Source of the DNA: Acidobacteriota bacterium | Lineage (GTDB): Bacteria; Acidobacteriota; Terriglobia; Terriglobales; Acidobacteriaceae | Direction: 5' to 3' | DNA: 11,809 bases | NCBI GenBank assembly: GCA_021779695.1 | Contig: JAJYAE010000127.1 | Location: 1 to 11,809 of the forward strand | Part shown: one piece after another, positions 1 through 7,180 of the stretch | Position numbering within the stretch: position 1 is the stretch's first letter | Layout of the letters: the number at the start of each line of letters is the position of its first letter | The notes under the pieces: model-generated | Told to the model about the DNA's origin: nothing | What the model saw: only the letters and a program-made list of their open reading frames with translations | Databases searched by the model: none | Translations under genes and position numbers: made by a program

Positions 1-65
1 TCCACCAGCCGCACCGCTTCCTGCTTAAACTCCAGCGTGTACCTGCCCCGTTTTCCGTTCCTCAT
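1..65 (-). CDS. IS3-family transposase OrfA, N-terminal fragment (runs off window)
   Basis: Read on the minus strand from an ATG at 65-63, the first 21 codons give MRNGKRGRYTLEFKQEAVRL followed by V. The pattern RYTxEFKxEAVRLV is the typical opening of the small upstream ORF (OrfA, helix-turn-helix DNA-binding subunit) of IS3/IS911-type insertion sequences. In that family OrfA binds the terminal inverted repeats and is joined by programmed frameshifting to the DDE catalytic OrfB, which would lie to the left of the window. A purine-rich stretch (AAAGGGATGGTAG) just upstream of the start fits a ribosome binding site. Only the start is visible, so the integrity of the element cannot be judged. 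Confidence 0.8.
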   Translation of the reverse strand, partial: MRNGKRGRYTLEFKQEAVRLV

Positions 66-134
66 CTACCATCCCTTTCGCTATTACAGCAGCTCGCTAA
101 GGGATGCGTTTTGCGCGGGCAAGGTCAAGGTTCA
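66..134 (-). mobile_element. Possible outer end of the IS3-type element (leader and terminal repeat)
   Basis: Reading the minus strand from 134 toward the transposase start gives TGAACCTTGACCTTGCCC, beginning with the TGA typical of IS3-family ends and lying 69 nt before the OrfA start, a normal leader length for the family. The partner inverted repeat lies outside the window, so this boundary is a guess. Confidence 0.3.
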
Positions 135-424
135 GTTTTTTGCGGAGCCCACTTTTCATCGAATTATCCAGCCGCACCAGAAGCCTTCGGTTAATGTTCG
201 CATACCGTTAGACGTGGCGGCCCCCGACCCAGCAGTTCTCACCATAGGCGACTCTACGACAAAGTGGATCGACGGAGCGCCTGAATGAGTAGTTTGGACT
301 GAAGTCATTTATCCATATTTGGTCGCTATCTGCGGGCCTAGTACGAGCTCTCGCGAACGGTTCCCGCCATTGTCATCATGTAGACTGACATGGCTTCTTC
401 CATTTCCCGCCTTTGAAAGGCCAA
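135..424. other. Gene-free stretch between IS end and serine hydrolase
   Basis: Open frames cross this stretch, but none has a recognisable protein or a convincing ribosome binding site. The only structure seen is a 25-bp piece (247-271) matching the right end of the dispersed repeat found at 2052 and 9314. The promoter of the serine hydrolase gene should be here, but no clear -35/-10 pair stands out. Confidence 0.5.
247..271 (+). repeat. Partial third copy of the dispersed repeat (right end only)
   Basis: This 25-nt segment, starting GGCGACTCTACGACAAAG, matches the right end of each full copy at 21 of 25 positions (hand alignment with 2125-2149 and 9387-9411). The hairpin part seen in the full copies is not conserved here. 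It is in the same orientation as the other two. It may be a decayed copy or a short shared insertion edge. Confidence 0.4.
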
Positions 425-1897
425 ATGTCAGTCCAACTTGCCGGCCTTCGGCTGTGCTCGCTGTTCGTTTGCGGTTCCGTATTCCTCACCGCGGCCTCAA
501 CTTTCCTCGGCGCGCAACAGCATTCAGGAAAACAGTTGGCGGATTATGTCGGAACCTATGCCGACTCTCCGGGTCACACACTCCAAATCATGGCCGGCGA
601 TACACTTTTCGCGGTCGTGGACGAAGCCAAATATCCTCTACACCCCTCCGGTGTCGATCAGTTCTCCACCATCACCGGCCAGGTCGTCTCTTTCCCTCGC
701 GATGCAAAAGGAGTCGTCACTGGTTACACGCAGGACGGCGCATTTCATCCCCGCGTATCGGTGACCATCACGCCCGAGGCTGCCGCGCTGGCATACCCGC
801 GCCCAAAGGGTCAGGGCTCTCCATCCGACTATCACTACCATCCCCCCGCCGATCTGCATGACGGAATCGCTGTAGGCGATATTGCGAAATCGGATCTCGG
901 TGTTTCTACGGCGAACACCATTGTGCGCGGAATACTCTCAGGAACCTACCAGGATGTGCACAGCGTCATTCTCTACCAGCACGGAAAACTTGTCCTGGAA
1001 GAGTACTTCTATGGCTACAGTACACAACGCCCACACCAGCTCCGCTCTGCGACCAAGTCGATCGTCTCGGCACTCGCCGGAATCGCAATCGATCGGGGCG
1101 CGATCGCCGGGCCAAAGGAACCAGTCCTACCGCATATGAGCTACGCCGCCTACCAGAACCCTGATCCGCGCAAGGCGGCCATAACGCTTGGCGATTTTCT
1201 TTCCATGAGTCCCGGACTGGACTGCAATGACCATAGCTCGACCTCGCCGGGCCGCGAGACGGTTATAGATAACAAGCCGGATTGGGTAAAGGCCACACTC
1301 GATCTTCCCCTCATCAATGCACCCGGCGAGAAGGCCTACTACTGTTCGGGAGGAGTAGCCGTAGTGGGGCGGCTCGTCGAAAACGTGACGCACATGAAGC
1401 TCCCCGATTTTGCGCAGGCCAACCTCTTCGGCCCACTCGGAATATCCCGTGCCGACTGGACGTGGAACTACGATCTGACGAATGCCGACAAAGAATATTC
1501 CCAGATCTACCTGCGTCCCCGCGATATGCTCAAGCTCGGAATCCTCTATCAAAACGGTGGCCGTTGGCGGGGACACCAGGTTATCTCGGATTCCTGGGTA
1601 CGTACGTCGTTAGCCGAGCACAGCCATGTAGACAATGTCAGCTACGGGTATTTCTGGTGGCGTCCCTGGCTCAATGTCGACGCACCGACCGGCGCGCAAC
1701 ATGTCGATGTGACTGCAGCGCAGGGCAACGGAGGCCAAAAGATCTATCTGGTGCCGCAGTACGATCTAGTTGCGGTATTCACAGGGGGCGGTTATAACGC
1801 TGAATCCACTCCGCCGAACACGATCATGGCGAAGATCATTCTTCCTGCGCTCATCAAAGCCGCAAGCGATAAGCCCATCTCAAGCCAGCAAAAGTGA
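425..1897 (+). CDS. Exported beta-lactamase-fold serine hydrolase (class C / EstB type)
   Basis: This 490-aa protein begins with a hydrophobic signal peptide (about residues 6-30), so it is probably periplasmic or secreted. A beta-rich segment near residues 38-110 (DYVGTYADSPGHTLQI...) resembles the small DUF3471-type domain often attached to these enzymes, though here it lies N-terminal. The catalytic domain follows: SATK (208-211) is the S-x-x-K serine/lysine motif, YCS (306-308) is the Y-x-S/N motif, and GNGGQ (434-438) sits where the third active-site strand is expected. Family members include class C beta-lactamases, DD-peptidases and esterases; the substrate cannot be told from sequence. 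The ATG at 425 is preferred because GAAAGG lies just upstream; an in-frame TTG at 413 would add four residues. The gene stands alone, with gene-free DNA on both sides. Confidence 0.92.
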   Translation: MSVQLAGLRLCSLFVCGSVFLTAASTFLGAQQHSGKQLADYVGTYADSPGHTLQIMAGDTLFAVVDEAKYPLHPSGVDQFSTITGQVVSFPRDAKGVVTGYTQDGAFHPRVSVTITPEAAALAYPRPKGQGSPSDYHYHPPADLHDGIAVGDIAKSDLGVSTANTIVRGILSGTYQDVHSVILYQHGKLVLEEYFYGYSTQRPHQLRSATKSIVSALAGIAIDRGAIAGPKEPVLPHMSYAAYQNPDPRKAAITLGDFLSMSPGLDCNDHSSTSPGRETVIDNKPDWVKATLDLPLINAPGEKAYYCSGGVAVVGRLVENVTHMKLPDFAQANLFGPLGISRADWTWNYDLTNADKEYSQIYLRPRDMLKLGILYQNGGRWRGHQVISDSWVRTSLAEHSHVDNVSYGYFWWRPWLNVDAPTGAQHVDVTAAQGNGGQKIYLVPQYDLVAVFTGGGYNAESTPPNTIMAKIILPALIKAASDKPISSQQK

Positions 1898-2051
1898 TTC
1901 TCGCTGTACGCATAGAAAGCCGGGTAGGTCACGCACGCGTCCGATCGTCGAATTCGTTCGACTTCTCTATCGGTTAGTGCCAAATCGCCGGTGCGCTTAT
2001 TGAGGCGTGATCGGCGACGATATGCGACCGAACGCCTTGGTTCCCTAACGA

Positions 2052-2149
2052 CAAGTTGCCGTAAAACGGCCGACGCGCTCTCTTGGTCAAACGCGTCAGG
2101 GGTGGCTCAGCACAAGAGCGCGTCGGCGACTCTACGTCAAGTTGGCTCG
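2052..2149 (+). repeat. 98-bp dispersed hairpin repeat, copy 1
   Basis: This segment aligns without gaps to 9314-9411, with about 86 of 98 bases identical by hand count. Its core is a perfect 13-bp inverted repeat, GCCGACGCGCTCT at 2069-2081 and its complement at 2115-2127, around a 33-nt loop. Both full copies have the same orientation and bracket the island at 2508-9058. No transposase lies inside, so it could be a miniature mobile element, a REP-like repeat or the scar of a larger element. Confidence 0.8.
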
Positions 2150-2223
2150 ATGAGTGCGTCGTCCTGTTAGCCACAGTTGAGGTTCGCCCGGCCTGAGATC
2201 GGCGGTCTACCGTGCGGTTGATA

Positions 2224-2239
2224 TGAGGATCTGAGGATC
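2224..2239 (+). promoter_or_regulatory. Tandem TGAGGATC duplication upstream of the operon
   Basis: The octamer TGAGGATC occurs twice back to back, about 270 bp before the ATPase start. Tandem direct repeats of this size are typical of sites for OmpR-like winged-helix regulators, and the operon encodes such a regulator. The link is only inference; chance duplication is possible. Confidence 0.25.
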
Positions 2240-2507
2240 AATGGGAACGTTGATACTCTCACTATGGGTGGCCAGGCGCGAGGCCAGACAGACGAGACTG
2301 AACCTCCGCAGGTCATCCGCATCTCCGGATCTTGATTGACTGCGAAAGGACAGTTCAGAACCAGGTTCCAAGGAAACGCGCATTGCCCCGGGAAGCGTCA
2401 TTGAGCCCGCTGGTTGGATCGCTGAACGCCGGGGGGCTTATCGTTACTTTTGCTCAGAAGTGGAGTCGCTTTGCTGGAGTACACTTTACTCGCCAGCCGT
2501 TTCAATT

Positions 2508-4388
2508 ATGAAAACTGTTCCCCATCACGTAGTCCTTCGTCTCGACGTGACTGGCGGTTTCTTATCCGGTGCACACCTCGAATTTGCGGACGGCTTGAAC
2601 TGTCTGATCGGAGGCCGGGGAGCTGGCAAGACGACGGCCCTCGAATTCCTTCGTTTCGGCCTTGGACTTATGCCGGATCCGAAGACGAATCTGCAGCGGC
2701 ACCGCGCCATCGATGCTCTGGTGAAATCCAATCTGGGCAGTGGCCGGCTGGAGATTGAACTCCGCACCAAGACAGACATGCGATACACGGCGGGCCGCGG
2801 CGCTCACGAGACCGTCCAGGTCTTGAACGAGGTCGGAACCCCCGTCCCCATCTCCCTTGATCGCGATCAGATCTTCTCCGCCGACGTCTTCAGCCAGAAC
2901 GAGATCGAAGAGATGGCCTCGAGCCCCAAGGCGCAGCTGGAGCTTCTCGATCGCTTTGAGGAGCAGGAGACAAAGGCGATCGAACGCGAACTGGAGCAGC
3001 TCCAACGCGAGCTGGGGCAATCGACCGCGGATCTGCGACGTGTGGACCAAGAGGTGGACGATGCCCGGGTTAAGGCATCGGAACTGCCCGTGTTTCAGGA
3101 GAAGCTCAAAGGCCTCGCCGAACTGGCTGGGCCGGATGCCGGCCGGATCAACGCGGCCCACACCGCGAAGGGCCACAGATCCCGCGAGGAGAAGATTCCT
3201 GAACTTATCACAGTTGCCATCGAGAAGCTGCTGCGAGAGATGGCGGCAAGCCAGGCGTCCTTCCGCACAGGAGTCGAAGCCCAACTTGACCCCCAGATTC
3301 TTGGAAGTGCGAACGGGGAACTCTTCGGCGCACTGCGGACCGATCTGGAGTCGTTCCTTCAAGAACTCGAGAAGAATTTGCAATCGATGGGGAAGACGGC
3401 GCAGACGCTGGAGGCTCGCATCAAGGTTCATGCGGCTGCGCTCGCCCAGCGGCATGCGCTTCAGGAGGCAGAGTACCGCACCATCGTTGCCACCTCGGCC
3501 GAGCAGGGAGAGCGCGCCGTCGAGAGGCTGGCACTCCAGGTCTCGCTCGCCAATGCCGAATCGGCCGCAAAAGAACAACAGGGAAAGGAGAAGCAACGGG
3601 CAGAGCTACTGAAGGCCCGCGGTGCGTTCCTGAAGCGGGCCTCCGAACTGCGCGATCAACGCTTCGCCCTCCGAAAGAAGATCGCAGAGCGGTTATCGAG
3701 CCAGTTTCCCAGCATCCGCGTCACGGTCGAGCAGTCTGCGGACCTCGAGGAATATCAGCAGCTGGTCACCGAAGCGCTCAAGGGCGCGGGCGTCAAACAA
3801 GGTGCCGTCGCCGAGCGGTTGTGCCCGATCTTTCTGCCCGAGGAGCTGGCCGCTGTGGTTGCCAAGAACGACCTCTCCCTTTTTGTGAAACGATCGAGCT
3901 TCGACGAAGATCGCTCGAAGAAAATTCTCAATGCCCTGCGCAGCGGGGGAACCCACTACACCATCGAGACGGTCTCTTTGGAGGACCGGCCTTCCATTGA
4001 GCTCCTTGATGGAGCTACCTTCAAAGAATCCACTCACCTGTCGACCGGCCAGCGATGCACGACGATCTTACCGATCTTGCTTACCCAGAGTGAACGCCCG
4101 CTCTTGATCGATCAGCCGGAAGACAACCTCGATAACGCCTTCGTTTACCAGACCATCGTGCAAGCGCTTAAGGCCATCAAAGGCACGCGCCAGGTCATCT
4201 TTGTGACGCACAACCCGAATATTCCGGTCTTGGGAGAAGCGGAGCGTGTCTTCGTCTTCTCCTCTGACGGGCAGCACTCCGTGCTCAAGCAGGTCGGGAG
4301 TGTCGATGAGTGCAGGGAACAGATCGAGAACCTCCTCGAGGGGGGCCGCGAAGCATTTCTCTTGAGAAAAGAACGCTATGGCCACTGA
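2508..4388 (+). CDS. SMC/RecN-like ABC ATPase
   Basis: This 626-aa protein has a split ABC-ATPase head with a helical middle. Walker A is GGRGAGKT (35-42), a Q-loop glutamine lies in FSQNEIEEM (Q130), the ABC signature appears as LSTGQ (511-515), Walker B is PLLIDQPED (531-539) and the H-loop is VTHNP (H568). Residues about 150-400 are rich in Glu, Gln, Lys, Leu and Ala and look like coiled coil. Such SMC-like ATPases bind DNA or act as sensors in many anti-phage systems; the LIDQPEDNLDN run is typical of the defence-type branch (as in TrlF-like ATPases), but there is no PHP domain here. The partner and effect are unknown. I chose the ATG at 2508; an in-frame GTG at 2460 adds 16 residues, and neither has a clear ribosome binding site. 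The 3' end overlaps the kinase gene by 11 bp. Confidence 0.9.
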   Translation: MKTVPHHVVLRLDVTGGFLSGAHLEFADGLNCLIGGRGAGKTTALEFLRFGLGLMPDPKTNLQRHRAIDALVKSNLGSGRLEIELRTKTDMRYTAGRGAHETVQVLNEVGTPVPISLDRDQIFSADVFSQNEIEEMASSPKAQLELLDRFEEQETKAIERELEQLQRELGQSTADLRRVDQEVDDARVKASELPVFQEKLKGLAELAGPDAGRINAAHTAKGHRSREEKIPELITVAIEKLLREMAASQASFRTGVEAQLDPQILGSANGELFGALRTDLESFLQELEKNLQSMGKTAQTLEARIKVHAAALAQRHALQEAEYRTIVATSAEQGERAVERLALQVSLANAESAAKEQQGKEKQRAELLKARGAFLKRASELRDQRFALRKKIAERLSSQFPSIRVTVEQSADLEEYQQLVTEALKGAGVKQGAVAERLCPIFLPEELAAVVAKNDLSLFVKRSSFDEDRSKKILNALRSGGTHYTIETVSLEDRPSIELLDGATFKESTHLSTGQRCTTILPILLTQSERPLLIDQPEDNLDNAFVYQTIVQALKAIKGTRQVIFVTHNPNIPVLGEAERVFVFSSDGQHSVLKQVGSVDECREQIENLLEGGREAFLLRKERYGH

Positions 4389-5493
4389 AGACGCGGAATT
4401 GTTATCCGCTCTGGAATCCGCGGACTGGTCCGTCGTGCTCGACGCGGTCGCGCGAGCGGAGACAAAGATACGCGATTCCATCGTCGGCGACCCGAAGGTG
4501 GAGCTGATCGTCGCCAAGCTGCCCCCCCTGGCGGACCACAGCAAATGGGAGGTGCGCAGAGCCGTGGCGCATGCAGCGGCGCATGCGCTGCACCCCGTCT
4601 TCGAAGGCGTGCTGGCCAGACTTGCGCGAGACGACAACCAGAGGGTGCGGCAGGCAGCGGAACATGCCGCTTTGCGCCGCCGCGACTCCCGCAACGCGAG
4701 TTCCCTCGGAAAGCAGCATGAGGACCGCATCAACGCGACCCTTGATACCATCGAGGCGCGCTTCGGCACGGTCGGCAGAGAGGCCGTGAAGCGCGCAGCC
4801 GAGCAGATGGCGAATACCTTTGCGCGCGAGCTCTATCATGAAGTGATTCGGCTGCTGTCGCCGCTGGCCGCCTCGGCAGAACGTCTACAGGCGAAACTGC
4901 TGGCAGAGAAGCATCTTCCCCAGACACTTATGGAGGAAGCCGATGGGATTGGAAGGCGCGTCCGCCGACTCCAGGCAGTCCTCGATGGAATGCGAGCCTA
5001 CACCGCCCAGCCGGCCCTATCTTTTCAGTCGGAGCGCCTCGAGGAGATCCTCCACGAAGCGGTCGATGTGGCGATCGAAAGCGGCGCGGATCGCTCGCGA
5101 AAAGCCTCTGTCGAGATCCGGGTTCCTTCCTCGGTCGTGATAGAGGCTTCGCGACCGCGTCTGGTACAAGCGCTGACCAACATCCTGGTAAATGCAGTGG
5201 AAGCCTATCCTGAGGACGCCGTTCTCAGACCCATTGAAATCACTGCCAGCGTCGAGGATCGTCTCGTCCGCATGACCATCCGGGACTTCGGATGCGGCAT
5301 GTCGGAGGAAGCCCAGCGCGATTCCCTCACCCTGTTTTCGACCAGCAAGCCGAACGGCACCGGATTCGGCCTGCCGCTTGCCGTCAAGATCGTAGAGTCC
5401 GAACACGGCGGAAGGCTGAGCCTGGAGAGCGCGAAGGGACAGGGGACCAGCATACACATTCTGCTTCCAAAGCACCGCGGGGCGGCTCAATGA
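4378..5493 (+). CDS. Soluble HEAT-repeat sensor histidine kinase
   Basis: This 371-aa cytoplasmic kinase has no signal peptide or membrane segment. Residues about 40-102 form HEAT-like helical pairs (SKWEVRRAVAHAAAHAL, then DDNQRVRQAAEHAALRRR), which may be the sensory or partner-binding part. A helical region, about 115-210, carries the likely phosphoacceptor H154 in RELYHEVIRLLSPL, a variant of the usual H-E-L-R-T-P-L box. The HATPase domain is complete: N-box NILVNAVEA (268-276), G1 box DFGCGM (303-308), F320 and G2 box GTGFGLPLA (327-335). It should autophosphorylate and pass phosphate to the regulator encoded directly downstream. The ATG overlaps the ATPase stop by 11 bp, and its own stop overlaps the next start as ATGA, so all three proteins are probably made together. 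The stimulus is unknown; the ATPase is an obvious candidate input. Confidence 0.9.
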   Translation: MATEDAELLSALESADWSVVLDAVARAETKIRDSIVGDPKVELIVAKLPPLADHSKWEVRRAVAHAAAHALHPVFEGVLARLARDDNQRVRQAAEHAALRRRDSRNASSLGKQHEDRINATLDTIEARFGTVGREAVKRAAEQMANTFARELYHEVIRLLSPLAASAERLQAKLLAEKHLPQTLMEEADGIGRRVRRLQAVLDGMRAYTAQPALSFQSERLEEILHEAVDVAIESGADRSRKASVEIRVPSSVVIEASRPRLVQALTNILVNAVEAYPEDAVLRPIEITASVEDRLVRMTIRDFGCGMSEEAQRDSLTLFSTSKPNGTGFGLPLAVKIVESEHGGRLSLESAKGQGTSIHILLPKHRGAAQ

Positions 5494-6407
5494 AGAGCCG
5501 CCACTGTGCGTTGATCATCGAAGATGAGGCGGAGACCGCTTTCGATCTCGGGGAGATTCTCAGGTCCCTGGACTGCGACAGCGTTCCCGTGACTAACGCC
5601 CAAGACGCGATCCGCGAACTCGAGACCAGATCCTTCTGTCTGGTTCTCCTCGATCTCGAGATCAAGAGCGAGCCGGACGCCATCAAAGGGCACGTCGAAT
5701 ACGGCAAGGCGCTCCTGCGGAAGATCCGCCAAACGCACACAGAGCATAACGGCTTGCGTTTCTGGCTTCCGGTGCTCGTGATCAGTGGATTCGCCCGCGA
5801 ACGCGACCAGGCGCTCGAGTTGATGAAAGACGGTGCAACGGATGTGATTCAAAAGACGATCGAGAGCCAGGCCGTCTCTCAGGCCATACGGAAGGCGTTC
5901 GCCGAGAGCCGTCGTGAAACCCACGATCTCTGTGAAAACCATCCTGTCGTGCCCCGGGACAACTTCAAGGAGAAGGTCGTCGTCGCCATTCCCGGGGATC
6001 GAGCGAAGCGGCGCACCACCGTCCGCCTCGGCTCGCAGCCGGTGACACTCACCGATGGCTCGCTGCGCGTCCTGCTCCATCTGGTCCTCAGCCATCTTCA
6101 AAACAGACAGGTGCACAAGACGGATCTGGGCGCGAACCATGAGCAGGGCTTCAAGGGAATCTCCATCCTGAGAGGGGAGTTGAAGCAGATCCTGGGTGAC
6201 ATCGACATCATCAAGAACCACTATCACGGGTACTACGGGTTCGTTCCCAGCGTGACGATTGGGGAAATCGCATTCGACAGGTTGCTCGAACTGGGCGATG
6301 GGGAGATATCCAGCCTCGCAGAGAAAATCCGGAAGCAATCGTCATCGCCAGAGAAAAAGTCTGAAGGAAACTCCGCAAAGTTTCCGCCACAACGCCGCCG
6401 TCGTTGA
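5490..6407 (+). CDS. Response regulator, receiver plus divergent winged-helix output
   Basis: This 305-aa protein has a receiver domain at residues 5-140: acidic cluster EDE (11-13), phosphoacceptor D55 in LVLLDLEI, S99 in VLVISG and K122. An insert around 60-90 (DAIKGHVEYG...) makes the receiver longer than usual. Residues about 165-255 end in ISILRGELKQILG...YHGYYGFVP, which resembles the recognition helix and beta-hairpin wing of OmpR/PhoB-type DNA-binding domains but is quite divergent. The tail (from 283) is basic and disordered. The ATG at 5490 forms an ATGA overlap with the kinase stop; the same frame is open upstream to 5292, but that would overlap 200 bp of kinase coding sequence. 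It probably controls the island or a distant target. Autoregulation cannot be proven from sequence. Confidence 0.87.
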   Translation: MKSRHCALIIEDEAETAFDLGEILRSLDCDSVPVTNAQDAIRELETRSFCLVLLDLEIKSEPDAIKGHVEYGKALLRKIRQTHTEHNGLRFWLPVLVISGFARERDQALELMKDGATDVIQKTIESQAVSQAIRKAFAESRRETHDLCENHPVVPRDNFKEKVVVAIPGDRAKRRTTVRLGSQPVTLTDGSLRVLLHLVLSHLQNRQVHKTDLGANHEQGFKGISILRGELKQILGDIDIIKNHYHGYYGFVPSVTIGEIAFDRLLELGDGEISSLAEKIRKQSSSPEKKSEGNSAKFPPQRRRR

Positions 6408-6428
6408 AATCGCGCTCCGCGTAATAGA

Positions 6429-6442
6429 GTGACCTCAGTCAC
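6429..6442. promoter_or_regulatory. Short inverted repeat between the two halves of the island
   Basis: GTGAC-CTCA-GTCAC is a perfect 5-bp palindrome with a 4-nt spacer in the 77-bp gap between the regulator and the next gene. It is a possible operator, which would allow the downstream block to be controlled separately. It is short enough to be chance, and no clear promoter boxes accompany it. Confidence 0.2.
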
Positions 6443-6484
6443 GCCTGGGCCGAGGGCTCAAACTGGCCTGACCAAGGAGCGTAC

Positions 6485-6700
6485 GTGAGCAACCACTGTG
6501 AGACGGGATTGGATGACCGCTGCCGGGATGCGGACGGCGAGGTTCGGAGGAAGCGCGGAGACACGCTCGTCGGGACCCTCCGCGAGGAATACGGGCCGGA
6601 GCTTGCTCCCGGCGTACGTTCAGACATGCGATTGGATACCTTACTGGAGCGAACCGGCGCAACCTCTTTGACCGACTTTTTGAGAAACCACAACAAATAG
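6485..6700 (+). CDS. Small conserved-looking protein, unknown function
   Basis: A 71-aa acidic and basic protein begins at a GTG with a strong AAGGAG site 7-12 bases upstream. The segment RRKRGDTLVGTLREEYG, followed by DMRLDTLLERTGATSLTDFL, resembles small uncharacterised proteins I recall from other bacteria (RxDTxxxTLRxxYG with a C-terminal LxxLLxxxGxxSLxxxL pattern). That recall is not backed by a search. No catalytic motif, signal peptide or membrane segment is visible. The gene lies 77 bp after the regulator and 36 bp before the DUF3892 gene, so it probably shares their transcript. It may be an accessory or adaptor subunit; I do not know its role. Confidence 0.72.
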   Translation: MSNHCETGLDDRCRDADGEVRRKRGDTLVGTLREEYGPELAPGVRSDMRLDTLLERTGATSLTDFLRNHNK

Positions 6701-6736
6701 CCAAGCCGTACCCTGAGCCAGGAAAGGAGCGCCAGG

Positions 6737-7030
6737 ATGTCAGTCCGGATCAACTGCATCAAGAAATCTAATGGGTATCATCAAGACCCCCACCACGCCA
6801 TCTCGGAGCTCGGCTGGACCAACGAACAGACGGACCAGACAGGGAGATCGACCCGGCTTGAAATGTACGACTGGATCAAGAACAAGAACGGCGTGGCATC
6901 TGTGACGGACGCACGCGGGAATAGCGCCCGTGTCGGCGCCCGCGAGCACGCGAACGGAACCCAATACGTCCAGACCTATGCGGATGGTGTCTGGACGGAC
7001 AACCTGCTCGCCCTGCCTGAATGCCGGTAG
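6737..7030 (+). CDS. DUF3892 domain protein
   Basis: This 97-aa protein opens with VRINCIKK and ends with YADGVWTDNLLALPECR. The opening R-I-x-C-I-x-K pattern and the closing A-D-G-x-W-x-D-N-L-L-x-L-P-x-C pattern are hallmarks of the small DUF3892 family, whose biochemical function is unknown. The middle (TRLEMYDWIKNKNGVASVTD) fits the family's helix-then-strand layout, and the length is normal. The ATG at 6737 follows an AAAGGAG site. It sits between the 71-aa protein and the ubiquitin-like gene, all on the same strand, suggesting it accompanies the tagging pathway. A 150-bp gap separates it from the ubiquitin-like gene. Confidence 0.8.
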   Translation: MSVRINCIKKSNGYHQDPHHAISELGWTNEQTDQTGRSTRLEMYDWIKNKNGVASVTDARGNSARVGAREHANGTQYVQTYADGVWTDNLLALPECR

Positions 7031-7180
7031 GCGTTGGGTGCACGATCCCTTCCTGAGTTCCGGTAATTCGCGTCAGCGCACATGATTCGTGCGTCGCGTT
7101 CCGGCAGGACCAGGTTATCGTCGGATCATATTCCTGCCGTTGTTCGCTTCACTCAGACTGGACATAAACAAGGAGGCAAC

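Larger units (their letters stand above)
1898..2507. other. Gene-free stretch upstream of the ATPase operon
   Basis: About 610 bp without a supportable gene. It holds copy 1 of the hairpin repeat (2052-2149) and an exact tandem duplication of TGAGGATC (2224-2239). The promoter of the downstream operon must lie here or just inside the ATPase reading frame, but no strong consensus promoter is visible. A short minus-strand open frame crossing the repeat gives the same peptide pattern (PTRSCAEPPLTRL) at both repeat copies, a by-product of the repeat rather than a gene. Confidence 0.55.

Noticed and set aside
37..288. Plus-strand open frame of 83 codons at the left edge
   Set aside because: It runs antisense through the transposase start and its leader, has no ribosome binding site and no recognisable motif.
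2052..2149. Hairpin repeats as integron attC sites
   Set aside because: Structure and spacing vaguely fit, but the paired RYYYAAC and GTTRRRY core sites are missing and no integrase is present.
2562..3596. Long minus-strand open frame (344 codons) opposite the ATPase
   Set aside because: Shadow of the high-GC ATPase gene; Walker A and the coiled-coil region are on the plus strand, and the peptide has no domain.
5487..6338. Minus-strand open frame (283 codons) opposite the response regulator
   Set aside because: Its plus-strand partner carries all receiver residues and couples to the kinase gene; the antisense peptide shows nothing.
7141..7180. TTGTTC/CATAAA as a promoter just before the ubiquitin-like gene
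   Set aside because: Both boxes match poorly and transcription would begin inside the AGGAGG site, leaving no leader.
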